Shown here: piece after piece, positions 9,324-18,413 of the stretch
Layout of the letters: each line of letters starts with the position of its first letter
Numbering within the stretch: the first letter of the stretch is position 1
Assembly (NCBI GenBank): GCA_028571325.1
Contig: CP116767.1
Span: 587,150 to 651,149 of the forward strand
Direction of reading: 5' to 3'
Length of the DNA: 64,000 nt
Source: Wolbachia endosymbiont of Ctenocephalides felis wCfeF
GTDB lineage: Bacteria; Pseudomonadota; Alphaproteobacteria; Rickettsiales; Anaplasmataceae
The notes under the pieces: model-generated
The model's database searches: none
The model's input: only the letters and a program-made list of their open reading frames with translations
Told to the model about the DNA's origin: nothing
Position numbers and translations under genes: made by a program

Positions 9324-9780
9324 AGCTATAAACATTGAGAAATTTACCGAATAGAGAAAAAAAAGCAAAAGAAGCCCCGGTCGGTGGCTAATTATTTATA
9401 TGTACCTCAAATATCGGCGTTTTTATCCTCAACGCTACGATTCAGCTACTTTTAAATGCAAATAACCAAAACTGTAAACGTTAAGAAATTTACTAAGCAG
9501 GAAAAAGGGCAAAAAAACTCTAGGGCAGCTAGTATTCAAATTCTCCCTTGTCTATCTGACGTTCTATACTGTCTTAAACGACTTATAAGCGCGTTTCAGC
9601 TTGTATAGGTAAAAACCAGAAGTTTTAAAAAGACGTAAGGTGCACATAGTGCAAAAATTTAAACATGAGACGCCAAATACCCTAAGTTTTTTGTCATTAA
9701 CCTGCACAGATTGCGAAGATAAACAAATAGCTTCAGTACTATGATAATGGGTTTGGTGAGATTTGTCAAGTAGTTTTTTT
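9324..9780 (-). repeat. dispersed intergenic repeat, type B copy 2 (right arm of the inverted repeat)
   Basis: Reverse-strand copy: -35 TTGACA at 9764-9769 and -10 TATCAT at 9741-9746, separated by 17 bases. It mirrors 7567-8023 almost base for base, including the same variant -10 region, so the two arms are closer to each other than to other copies. Confidence 0.9.
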
Positions 9781-9837
9781 GTTTTTGTTGGATGATATAC
9801 CTAGTGCGCTGTTAAAAGCCATATGGTTATGCAAACA

Positions 9838-10605
9838 TCAAGCATTATTCCTTGTTTTCTTCTTCTCAATATATCTGCAAACTAAAATGGACAATTCGTA
9901 TAGAATCAACATTGGTACAGCAAGTCCTACTTGGCTCAATACATCGGGTGGAGTTAAGATTGCAGCAATAATAAAAATCACCACTATCGCAATCCTGCGC
10001 TTGTTCGACAAGCTTTGCGCGGTAAGCAGCCCAACCCTGACCATTAGCGTGAGTATGACTGGAATTTGAAATGCAGTACCAAACGCAAACATGAATTGGA
10101 GAACAAGGTCTAAATATTCACTGACTGATGGCATAAACTCTATTGGTATACCGAAAGATTTGCCGCTATGTTCGAAAGCTATAAAAAACTTCCAGGCTAA
10201 AGGAAATATGTAGTAATAAACCACCGCGGCTCCCGTTATAAACAAAACTGGTGTTGCAATCAAGTATGGCAACAGCACTGCCCTTTCGCTTTTGTATAAG
10301 CCAGGTGCTAAAAACATATAGAATTGCCATGCAAACACGGGAAAAGAAAACAAAAGCGCGCTCATTAACGCAACTCGGAGATATACAAAAAACGCCTCTG
10401 TTAAGTCTGTATAGATTAGAGAAAAATCATCGCTATCTTTTGTAACTTCTATTAAAGGTGCAAGTAAAAAACGGTATATGCTTTCTTTAAAGTAGTAGCA
10501 AAAACCAAAAGCAATGCAAAAAAATAGAAAGCAAAAAATAACCCTCCTCCTGAGTTCTGCAAAGTGCTCATAAAATGAAGCATATCTGTTTGGGTTCTTA
10601 TTCAT
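9838..10605 (-). CDS. tatC: Sec-independent (Tat) translocase subunit TatC
   Basis: Core receptor of the twin-arginine translocase, which exports folded proteins. It has 255 residues and six membrane helices. Seen: the N-terminal FYEHFAELRRRV, equivalent to the conserved HLxELRxR signal-peptide site, and the loop FLAPGLYKSERAVLLP with the invariant Pro/Glu region. The start codon overlaps the gapA stop (ATGA at 10602-10605), so the two are translationally coupled. The partner TatA is at 23656-23823; no TatB is seen, as in minimal TatAC systems. Confidence 0.96.
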   Translation of the reverse strand: MNKNPNRYASFYEHFAELRRRVIFCFLFFCIAFGFCYYFKESIYRFLLAPLIEVTKDSDDFSLIYTDLTEAFFVYLRVALMSALLFSFPVFAWQFYMFLAPGLYKSERAVLLPYLIATPVLFITGAAVVYYYIFPLAWKFFIAFEHSGKSFGIPIEFMPSVSEYLDLVLQFMFAFGTAFQIPVILTLMVRVGLLTAQSLSNKRRIAIVVIFIIAAILTPPDVLSQVGLAVPMLILYELSILVCRYIEKKKTRNNA

Positions 10606-11588
10606 ACTCTATTATAGCACAATAATGCTATGTCTAACATTCTTAGCGAAAAAGCCCATTCATTATCGTACCACGCCGCAACTCTACAAATATCACCTGT
10701 GACGTATGTACCGGCTAGATCTATAATCGCACTATAGGGGTTATGAACAAAGTCTATTGAAACTAAAGGTTCCTTGCACACAGAAAGCACATCGTTTGTT
10801 GAATTCTCAAATATTTCATTTATTTCTTCAGCTATTGCTCTCTTATCGGTTGTAAATTTAAAATCAACCAGAGAAACATTGCTAACCGGAACTCTGATGG
10901 CAGTGCCATCTAGCTTTCCTTTTAACTTAGGAATGACAGAACCAATTGTTTTTGCTGCTCCAGTTGTTGTTGGTATCATAGATAAACCACAAGCCCTTGC
11001 TCTGCGCAAGTCCCTGTGATTACCGTCGAGAATATTTTGATCATTCGTATAGGCGTGTATAGTAGTCATGAAGCCGCTTTTTATACCTAAATTGGAGTGT
11101 ATAACCTGCACAACCGGAGCCAGACAATTTGTAGTACAAGAGCCAGCTGATATCACTTTATGCTCTTTTTTGAGCATATCGTTATTCACACCATAAACTA
11201 TAGTTACATCGGCATCTAAAACTGGAGCAGAGACAATTATTTTTGTCGCATTATGCCCTGTTGCTTCAGCATATCTGTTAAATGCACCTGTGCATTCAAG
11301 CACTACATCAACATTCCAAGGGATATTTTCAGGGCTCCGTTCTCTATACAGAGAAAATTTTCTGCCATTTATAGAAATCCAATTTTCAGACTCGTTAAAA
11401 TCAACATTACCACTGAATTTACCATGAACGGAATCATACTTTATCAAATGTGCATGCTGCTCAGCACTGAGTGACCCGTTCACTGCCACAACTTCTATCT
11501 GCTTATTATATTTTTCTATTTCGAAAATAGCACGCAATACACTTCTGCCTATTCTGCCAAGACCGTTAACCCCTACACGAATTTTCAT
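10602..11588 (-). CDS. gapA: glyceraldehyde-3-phosphate dehydrogenase, type I
   Basis: Interconverts glyceraldehyde 3-phosphate and 1,3-bisphosphoglycerate with NAD(P). The Rossmann start VGVNGLGRIGRSVLR is followed by the catalytic cysteine in SAGSCTTNCLAP and the family end AWYDNEWAFSLRMLD. The ATG at 11588 (MKIRVGVNG) is chosen over an in-frame TTG four codons upstream, because family members start right at the Rossmann strand; this gives 328 residues. With aldolase (20767) and pgk (27295) it probably runs mostly in the gluconeogenic direction, given that Wolbachia lacks a full glycolysis (general knowledge). Confidence 0.96.
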   Translation of the reverse strand: MKIRVGVNGLGRIGRSVLRAIFEIEKYNKQIEVVAVNGSLSAEQHAHLIKYDSVHGKFSGNVDFNESENWISINGRKFSLYRERSPENIPWNVDVVLECTGAFNRYAEATGHNATKIIVSAPVLDADVTIVYGVNNDMLKKEHKVISAGSCTTNCLAPVVQVIHSNLGIKSGFMTTIHAYTNDQNILDGNHRDLRRARACGLSMIPTTTGAAKTIGSVIPKLKGKLDGTAIRVPVSNVSLVDFKFTTDKRAIAEEINEIFENSTNDVLSVCKEPLVSIDFVHNPYSAIIDLAGTYVTGDICRVAAWYDNEWAFSLRMLDIALLCYNRV

Positions 11589-11669
11589 TTCTTCATTCAA
11601 AAAGCTTAATTATAGAGGATAAAGAACAAGAATTAAAAGATTTACATACAAAATTGCTTGAACTAATTC

Positions 11670-11685
11670 TCTAATCCATAGTTAG
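11670..11685. repeat. fragment of the GCTAACTATGGATTAGA repeat
   Basis: TCTAATCCATAGTTAG is the same element end found at 41181-41197, 41423-41439 and 63557-63573. Only this end remains here. Confidence 0.6.
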
Positions 11686-11699
11686 AGTTGTTAAATAAC

Positions 11700-11728
11700 T
11701 TGACTTTACATGTTATCTTATTTATAAT
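11700..11728 (+). promoter_or_regulatory. sigma-70-type promoter
   Basis: TTGACT (11700-11705), 17 bases, TATAAT (11723-11728), placed 24 bases ahead of the small ORF at 11752. Confidence 0.7.
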
Positions 11729-11751
11729 TTGATTTTTTAGCGAGGTATATC

Positions 11752-12033
11752 ATGAATGAAATAGATTTTACTAATCAGCCTTTAAATTTAGAACATGAAT
11801 TTGGCAACGGGTACATCAAATTGACAAATCATTCCTTTAACGAAGGTACTGGCCACTACCACATAGAAAGCAAAATACTAGATGAAAGCCATCAGATGAT
11901 AGAAAACTTTACTATTGATACTTACATTTATAACTTCCATATAGATGACCAAAATATGAATGCTAAACTCTACATGGAGATGGATTTAAAAGGTGATATG
12001 AGGAAGATAAACTCGCTACGCAAGGATATATAA
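11752..12033 (+). CDS. conserved-looking small hypothetical protein
   Basis: A 93-residue soluble protein that I do not recognise. It is polar, with alternating hydrophobic residues suggesting a small beta-rich fold (GYIKLTNHSF, HYHIESKIL, NFTIDTYIYNFHI), and has no membrane or export signal. A near-consensus promoter (11700-11728) and a hairpin just downstream (12045-12073) make it look like a monocistronic, well-expressed gene rather than a chance ORF. Confidence 0.7.
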   Translation: MNEIDFTNQPLNLEHEFGNGYIKLTNHSFNEGTGHYHIESKILDESHQMIENFTIDTYIYNFHIDDQNMNAKLYMEMDLKGDMRKINSLRKDI

Positions 12034-12044
12034 CATTACAACAG

Positions 12045-12073
12045 CTTCTACATCATTGCTCGTGATGTAGAAG
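12045..12073 (+). terminator. strong hairpin downstream of the 93-aa ORF
   Basis: CTTCTACATCA (12045-12055) pairs perfectly with TGATGTAGAAG (12063-12073) across a 7-base loop. No T-run follows, so intrinsic termination is uncertain. Confidence 0.5.
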
Positions 12074-12155
12074 TCACCTTCCATTTCACTACAACAAACT
12101 TTAAAATTACTATATTTTATATTACAATAGCTTTTTTTGTTTCTCTTTAAGATCG

Positions 12156-14492
12156 ATGAAATTCATGTTATCTTGGTTGCTAGAGCACTTAGAAACCAAT
12201 GCTAGTTTAGAAGAAATTACCGATAAGTTAACCCATATAGGACTGGAAGTAGAAGATGTAATCGACAATGCCAAGTTGGCTGGATTTGTTGTTGCAAAAG
12301 TATTAGAAGTCGCACCCCATCCAAATGCTGATAAATTAAAACTATGTAAAGTAGACGATGGAAGTAAAGTCCTGCAGATAGTCTGCGGAGCAAATAACGT
12401 CAGAGTAGGCATGAAAACTGTACTTGCATCTCTTGGTAGCACATTGCCAGAAAGTGATTTTACAATTAAGCCCGCAAAAATACGAGGAGTGCTAAGTGAA
12501 GGGATGCTCTGCTCTGCTTCTGAACTTGCGCTGATTCACGAGGAAAGTGAAGGAATAATCGAGCTTTCTGATGATTATAAAGTAGGAAATAAATTTTTCA
12601 ATTGCGATCCTGTAATTGATATAAACGTTACTCCAAACCGTGGAGATTGCCTAGGCGTTTACGGAATAGCCCGCGATTTGGCAGCAACTGGAATTGGAAC
12701 ATTGAAGGCTTTAAACATTCCACAACTTACCTGCTCTATAAGTTCACCGATCAACGTTAAAGTCACCGACGGGGAGAGCTTCATTAGTGGGATGTATATT
12801 GCCAATGTAAAAAACAAAGAGAGTCCAAAATGGCTAAAAGATAGGCTGCAATTGATAGGGATGCGCTCTATTTCTGCAATAGTTGATATTACTAATTACA
12901 TTATGATATCTTTTGGCCGCCCAATGCACGCATATGATGCAAAAAAGATAGAGGAAGAGCTCGTAGTACGCAAAGCAAATAGCGGAGAAAAATTTACTGG
13001 TTTAAATGGTAAAGAATACTTACTAAACAAAGACATAAGCGTTATTTCTGATAATAAAAATATTCATGCAATTGCTGGAATTATAGGTGGCAAGTGTAGC
13101 GAGTGTACGCTTGAAACTACTGATATCTTTTTAGAGTCTGCTTGGTTTGACCCTATCTCTACTACTAAATCTTCAAGGCAGCTTGGCATCTCCACAGATT
13201 CAAGCTACAGATTTGCACGTTCAGTCGACCCTGGATTCACCCTTGATGGACTAAGTCTTGCAGCTTGGATGATTTTAGAGTTGTGTGGTGGAGAAGCCTC
13301 AAGTGTGGTGTCTGCTGGCAGTTTGGATAGAGCTGACACCAAAGTGAACTTTGATTATCAAGATATCAACAAGTTTGGAAGCGTGTCTGTATCGCCTGAC
13401 GAAACATTCGATATTTTAACAAAACTAGGGTTCAGCATTGATAAAAAAACTGAAAATAATTGGAGTGTACAAGTACCAAGCTGGAGGCCAGACGTAACCA
13501 TATCGGCTGATCTAGTTGAAGAGGTAGTGAGAATATATGGCTATGATACAATAAAGGAAGAGCCACTAACAGGAAATATTGAGACAGAAACCAGTGCGCA
13601 CGATGATTTGCGCATTTTAATGACAAGTAGAGGATTTCATGAAGTATTCACTTGGTCATTTATGAGTGAACCAACAGCTGAAAAGTTTGGTTACTCAGAT
13701 AAGTTGTTTATCATCGATAATCCATTTAATAACAACTTCAATATAATGAGACCAAGCATCATACCAAATTTATTGCAAGTCATCGCAGATAATATTGCCC
13801 ATGGAACGTCTGATCTTGCAATTTTTGAAATTGGACCAGTGTACGATAGTCTCAATCAGCCTAAGTATGTTTTAAGTGGAATTAGGTCAGGAAGTAATTT
13901 GCCAAGAAACCATTATAACACTGATAGGAAAATAGATGTTTTTGATGCAAAGGCTGACCTTATAACGGCTTTGGAATTCTTTAATGTCAATTGTGATAAT
14001 TTAACGATAGAGAGAGCAGAAAAAGAATATTACCATCCAGGAAAGTCAGGTGCCTTATCTTTTAGAAGTAAAATAGTTGGTCATTTTGGGGAACTGCATC
14101 CAAGCATACTGGATTTTTTTGATATCAAGCAAAAAGTTGTAGGCTTTGAGTTGATATTAGAAGATATCGGAAATTTACCTGTAAGTAGAAAAAAGTTTAC
14201 CGATTATAAATATCAAAGTGTAAAACGCGACTTTGCATTTATTGTAAATAAAGATGTAGCAGCAGGTAATATAATCAATATAGTGAAAAAAAGTTCAGAA
14301 CTCATCACGGAGGTTTTAGTGTTTGATGTATACCATGGAAATAATATGGAACCGAATAAGATGTCCATAGCGTTGTCAGTTACTTTCTGCTCTCCAACTC
14401 ACACTTTAACCGAAGAGGAAATCCAAAAAGAATCGAGTGCTATAGTTAACTTAGTGTGTGAAAATACTGGAGGGATTTTGAGGTATAGCTAA
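12156..14492 (+). CDS. pheT: phenylalanine--tRNA ligase beta subunit
   Basis: Beta subunit of the alpha2-beta2 enzyme that charges tRNA-Phe. Its 778 residues match the bacterial norm. Domains in order: the N-terminal half of the B1 fold ([12 protein letters not shown]), an EMAP/OB tRNA-binding domain (about 40-150, [20 protein letters not shown]), the B3/B4 editing domain with [13 protein letters not shown]5, the catalytic-like domain, and the C-terminal anticodon-binding ferredoxin-fold domain ([17 protein letters not shown]). The start at ATG 12156 ([12 protein letters not shown]) matches the family. The alpha subunit gene is not adjacent. Confidence 0.97.
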   Translation: MKFMLSWLLEHLETNASLEEITDKLTHIGLEVEDVIDNAKLAGFVVAKVLEVAPHPNADKLKLCKVDDGSKVLQIVCGANNVRVGMKTVLASLGSTLPESDFTIKPAKIRGVLSEGMLCSASELALIHEESEGIIELSDDYKVGNKFFNCDPVIDINVTPNRGDCLGVYGIARDLAATGIGTLKALNIPQLTCSISSPINVKVTDGESFISGMYIANVKNKESPKWLKDRLQLIGMRSISAIVDITNYIMISFGRPMHAYDAKKIEEELVVRKANSGEKFTGLNGKEYLLNKDISVISDNKNIHAIAGIIGGKCSECTLETTDIFLESAWFDPISTTKSSRQLGISTDSSYRFARSVDPGFTLDGLSLAAWMILELCGGEASSVVSAGSLDRADTKVNFDYQDINKFGSVSVSPDETFDILTKLGFSIDKKTENNWSVQVPSWRPDVTISADLVEEVVRIYGYDTIKEEPLTGNIETETSAHDDLRILMTSRGFHEVFTWSFMSEPTAEKFGYSDKLFIIDNPFNNNFNIMRPSIIPNLLQVIADNIAHGTSDLAIFEIGPVYDSLNQPKYVLSGIRSGSNLPRNHYNTDRKIDVFDAKADLITALEFFNVNCDNLTIERAEKEYYHPGKSGALSFRSKIVGHFGELHPSILDFFDIKQKVVGFELILEDIGNLPVSRKKFTDYKYQSVKRDFAFIVNKDVAAGNIINIVKKSSELITEVLVFDVYHGNNMEPNKMSIALSVTFCSPTHTLTEEEIQKESSAIVNLVCENTGGILRYS

Positions 14493-14624
14493 TTTTAACT
14501 TTGCAGCTATGAGTATCATTAATAAAAGTCACTATAGTATATATTTTCATATAGTTGTTCTACATATTAACGACTTTTTTATTGAAAAATTCAGAAAGAT
14601 ATTGTAGAATTATTATAGTAATAG

Positions 14625-14888
14625 ACTTCGGTAAAACTTATAGCAGATTCAAAGGTTGTTATAACCCTTAATTCAAAAGCTTTACATAACCTTACTCAGC
14701 TAGCTACATTCAATAAAGAGTCTGTTGAAAAACTAGCAAAAAGATTAGTCATAAATGGAATTGAGTGTGAAATTGAAAATATCGCGCTTTCTAGAATTAT
14801 CAAGGAAACTGATTCCCCTGATGCGGAGATGGTTAGAAGTGGGGATGTAGACTGGGATACACTATTATCCACAGAAACAAAACCATAA
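14625..14888 (+). pseudogene. 5'-truncated antitoxin-like ORF
   Basis: An 88-codon frame lies open between stops with no ATG, GTG or TTG near its 5' end. It begins VKLIADSKVVITLNSKAL and ends DVDWDTLLSTETKP before a TAA at 14886-14888. The arrangement, a short acidic-ended ORF three bases ahead of a RelE-like toxin frame, fits a type II antitoxin that lost its start. I cannot name its family. Confidence 0.5.
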
Positions 14889-14891
14889 ATT

Positions 14892-15175
14892 GTGAGGTAT
14901 GATGTTGACTACCCGAGAAAAATTCTTAAGAGAGATTTTCTTCCCTTATCACCAGAAATAAGAAAAAAAATAAAAAAACTCATAGAGGATAAAATTGCAG
15001 CTAATCCATTCAAAGTTGGTAAGCCGTTAAGTGGTAAACTGAAAGGATATAGAAGCCTAAGGACTAGAGTTGCCGTATTGTGTACCGCATAAACATTGCA
15101 GAACATAAGATAATTCCTGCTTCAGTAGGATACAGAAAAAACGTCTATGATAAGACACCATTGGATTTACTGTAG
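14892..15175 (+). pseudogene. RelE/ParE-type toxin, frameshifted
   Basis: The first frame opens with GTG (14892), reads VDYPRKILKRDFLPLSPEIRKK and continues to RSLRTRVAVL near 15075. It then hits an early stop at 15090-15092. The next frame completes the expected ending: VYRINIAEHKIIPASVGYR, then NVYDKTPLDLL and a stop at 15173-15175. The PLSGKLKGYRSLRTR and YR...KNVYD features are typical of the RelE/ParE mRNase fold. One frameshift thus kills the toxin, and the antitoxin beside it is also broken. This is a degenerate toxin-antitoxin locus. Confidence 0.72.
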
Positions 15176-15460
15176 TGAGCATTAAATGTATTTCTACACA
15201 GCCCCTTTTCCTGATCCATTCCCTACTTAAGCGGCTTTGCTCAGCTCAAAAAATTGAGACTTTTTGGACCTTATATACTATTTAGATTAATACAGTTTTT
15301 TTTGAGTATCTTTCTTAACAAAAAAATAGCCAGCAAATTTAATCATTTACAGTAAGTAATTATAGCTTTTCTTAAGGAGAGCACGCAACGAATCATGTAG
15401 TTATAACAATTGAAAATGAAAAAGTGTGGAGATGAGTTTTTGCCATATTATATAAAATCC

Positions 15461-15489
15461 TTGACTTTATACTGTCAATCATGTAACAT
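15461..15489 (+). promoter_or_regulatory. sigma-70-type promoter
   Basis: TTGACT (15461-15466), 17 bases, TAACAT (15484-15489), 25 bases before the ATG at 15515. The -35 and first spacer bases (TTGACTTTA) match the 11700 promoter. Confidence 0.55.
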
Positions 15490-15514
15490 TAAGTAAAAAT
15501 TAAGTGATGGAAAT

Positions 15515-16914
15515 ATGCTTGGCAATCAGGAAGAGGAATTACAAAATAGACTAGCTAGAAGAGCAAATGATATTATAGATCATCCAAATAAAATAAAACG
15601 TACGTTCAATAAAATAATATGTTACTTTATTTACATTACTTTCTTATGTACAACATTTTTTGTCGTATTGCCTATAGCAATCCTTTTAGGGTTAATATCT
15701 CGTTTATTGAGATTACAGCCTAATGAGGCAGATCTAAGGCCGTTAGCTATAGTAAAGAAAGTAATAAATACAATTTTTACTATTATAGTATTTTTACCTA
15801 TCTTACTGTTTCTTATTCTTACCTCTCCATTATTATTGTGTTTTGCTCTTGTAAATTACTCAGAACTAAGAGAGTTGATAGGTGTCATGCGTGAGGTTCA
15901 GCAACTTATTGCTCGCAATTTTCACGTGTTTGCTGGCAGTCAAAGTACCCATGATACACAAGTAAATGACCATATTAAATCAGCTATTGATAATTTAGTT
16001 AAAAAGTATGGCACACCTTCCGAAAGTTTTGACGAGATCCTTTTAACGTATGTCAAAGAGATAAAAGATTTTCCCATTAATGTAGCCTCTAAGGAGATTG
16101 CTGAAAAAATCATGCAAAATCAACGAATACAAGCATTAAGTCAGCATGACTCAACAGAATTTACGAAAGTTTTGATTGAGGCAATAGAAGAAGCAAAGAG
16201 TAATAATTCTTCTTTAAGAGTGCATGGAGTGGATTTTTCTAGTAGAAAAATTATCAATGAAATTAAGGAAGAGAAGATTAGTGGTTAAATGCTTAGAACG
16301 TATAAAGCAAAACAACAATACACGCCATAATTTAACACTAAGACAAGCTATTAATTTAGTGATGAAGGCCCTTGAAGATGTCTCAAGCATAAGTGACGAA
16401 GAAAGAAAAACTACGTTAATAATACACTTACTCGACATTCAAACGACCTATAACGGTAACCAGGAAGCATGTTTTGTTGGTAGTTTTAATAAAATTATAG
16501 AAGTATTAGATCATGTACATCCTCTTGTTGCAACACCTTCAGGTAGTGATAGAATGAAACAGGTAGTGGCATATAAAGCTCCAATAATAGTTAATGGACT
16601 TTTCGAAGAGCAATCTGAAACCGATAAAGAAGTTATAAAAGAGTGTTGGGGCGATGACGAAAAAGCTGATGATGCCAACAAAATTTATGTTAAATTCTTA
16701 GAAGAGGTAAAGCAAGAGGTTAAGTGAAGAATTCACAGAAATATCAGACTATATAGAAAAAGATGTTGTAGAAAATCTTAAGTATGTAGAGTTACTATCC
16801 CCTAATTTAACAAATACATCTTTAACAAATACATCTATAGACTACGATCATAAGCAAGAAATGCGAAAGAAATATCAGATAGAAGTTAAAGGTGTATCCG
16901 AAATAAGTATATAA
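15515..16914 (+). pseudogene. large membrane-anchored orphan protein gene, split by two frameshifts
   Basis: Three overlapping frames appear to be one former gene: 15515-16288 (257 codons), 16224-16727, and a frame from about 16715 to a TAA at 16912-16914 (EEFTEISDYIEKDVVENLKY...VKGVSEISI). The N-terminal part has two hydrophobic hairpins (about residues 36-66 and 88-118) followed by a long helical polar region. The join points (KIINEIKEEK into RLVVKCLERIKQ, and KFLEEVKQE into EEFTEISDY) keep the same composition, which supports one ancestral ORF of about 460 residues. The first frame alone keeps an ATG and promoter and could still make the membrane half. No known family is recognised. Confidence 0.65.
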
Positions 16915-16939
16915 TAAATGATACAGGGTATGCAGCAAT

Positions 16940-17497
16940 TCACTTCACCAGTGGTAAAGTAATACCGCACTGCTTCATATACTTTCCTTTCATGTCATCA
17001 TATGATTTTTCACACTCGCTTTCACCACTTAAAAACACAAATTGGCACGCTCCTTCATTAGCGTAAATTTTTGCAGGAAGTGGAGTAGTGTTTGAGAATT
17101 CGAGTGTGACATGACCTTCCCATCCAGGCTCCAAAGGAGTAACGTTTACTATAATCCCACACCTTGCATAAGTTGATTTACCGACACAAATAACTAGTAC
17201 ATTTCTTGGTATACGAAAATATTCAACTGTACTTGCAAGTGCAAAGCTGTTTGGCGGAATTATGCATATATCTGTTTCCTTATCTATAAAACTATTCTCG
17301 GAAAAATTCTTAGGGTCCACCACGGCTGAATTAACGTTAGTAAAAATCTTGAATTTGTTGCCAACTCTCGCGTCATACCCATAAGATGATAGTCCAAAAG
17401 ATATAACACCTTTACTGCTTTTGTGATCCACAAAAGGCTCTATCATTCCAAAGTTTTCAGCTTTTTCTTTTATCCATTTATCCGGCATAACCGCCAT
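16940..17497 (-). CDS. dcd: dCTP deaminase
   Basis: Deaminates dCTP to dUTP for thymidylate synthesis. The protein has 185 residues. Visible motifs are the substrate loop [10 protein letters not shown], the active-site block [27 protein letters not shown] (Ser/Arg and the catalytic Glu in the LE-x-GWEG region), and the family ending PYD-like [17 protein letters not shown]. Its stop is 25 bases from the end of the decayed membrane gene, in convergent orientation. Confidence 0.96.
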   Translation of the reverse strand: MAVMPDKWIKEKAENFGMIEPFVDHKSSKGVISFGLSSYGYDARVGNKFKIFTNVNSAVVDPKNFSENSFIDKETDICIIPPNSFALASTVEYFRIPRNVLVICVGKSTYARCGIIVNVTPLEPGWEGHVTLEFSNTTPLPAKIYANEGACQFVFLSGESECEKSYDDMKGKYMKQCGITLPLVK

Positions 17498-17735
17498 AAT
17501 TTTCCTCTAAAGTTGTGTAATACTTACAATAATATAAAATAAAATTTAAATGTAAACTACAGACCTAGCAACTTGCATTATTTCAGCATCAGTTAAATAA
17601 CTGCATGAATATTGTGATATAAGCCCCAAAGTGATGTCATCCAAGTAGGCTCCCTCCTATCATTCCAGCGCCTCCTTTTTTTGTCATCCAAGTAGCTGGC
17701 ACTGGGATCCAAGATACTACTTTAGTAATAAATAT

Positions 17736-18225
17736 TTAAGAAATTTACCAAGTGGAGAAAAAAAAGCAAAAGAAGCCCCGGTCAATGTCTATTTTAATAA
17801 CTTGGCGTTAATGCTCTATACGCTTGACAAGTAGCTGACCTTGGGGTTGTAAATACCCATAATTTATGATAAGGGAAATGTCGAAACTTGTCAAGCAATT
17901 TTTTTGTGAAAAAAATGAGACTGGTTAAATTTTTAACTAATTGAAAAAAAAGACAAAAGAAACCCCGCAATGTGAGTTGTTTACTGTTCTCTCAAAAACT
18001 TGGCGTCCGGTTCTCTCTTACACCGCTTAGTAAGCGAGGCTCAGCTAATGTAGACAAAAAATTATAAAGACATGCAGTGTCCATGCTGCAAAAATAAAAC
18101 ATAACACGCCTTGTTTTATACTGTGCTTTTGTCACTTAATACAAGATTAAAGATAAATTTTAGGCCTAAAACACCCACAACTCTATTGCTAAGGGGACTG
18201 GCGAAAGTTGTCAAGTAGTTTTTTT
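17736..18225 (-). repeat. dispersed intergenic repeat, type A copy 2
   Basis: Reverse-strand copy of the type A element, with its -35 TTGACA at 18209-18214. The outer -10 is degenerate here (TAGCAA in place of TACAAT), and the inner palindrome and both tail modules are kept. The 230 bases on its dcd side (17500-17735) hold scattered fragments of the GTCAT-CC-AGCGC repeat (for example near 17656-17700). The 190 bases before clpA show nothing recognisable. Confidence 0.9.
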
Positions 18226-18413
18226 ATATTGGGTATGCGCTTAGCGCTGCCAAAACTGGTTTGATATGTGGGAGACGCCTAATTCGCTGACAAGAATTTT
18301 AGAATAGGCCACTTGTAAAGAGTTTAGCTATAACAAACTGCCGGATTTCAGTTTTTTTAATAATTGTGTGCTATCAATTACATATAAGTCCCTATTTTTA
18401 AAGAGAGTAGAAG

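Noticed and set aside
5305..9780. CRISPR array
   Set aside because: The repeats are hundreds of bases long, in both orientations and separated by genes; no short regular repeat-spacer units or cas genes are present.
17498..18413. Riboswitch upstream of clpA
   Set aside because: The structure seen there is explained by the type A repeat, and the last 190 bases show no recognisable aptamer.
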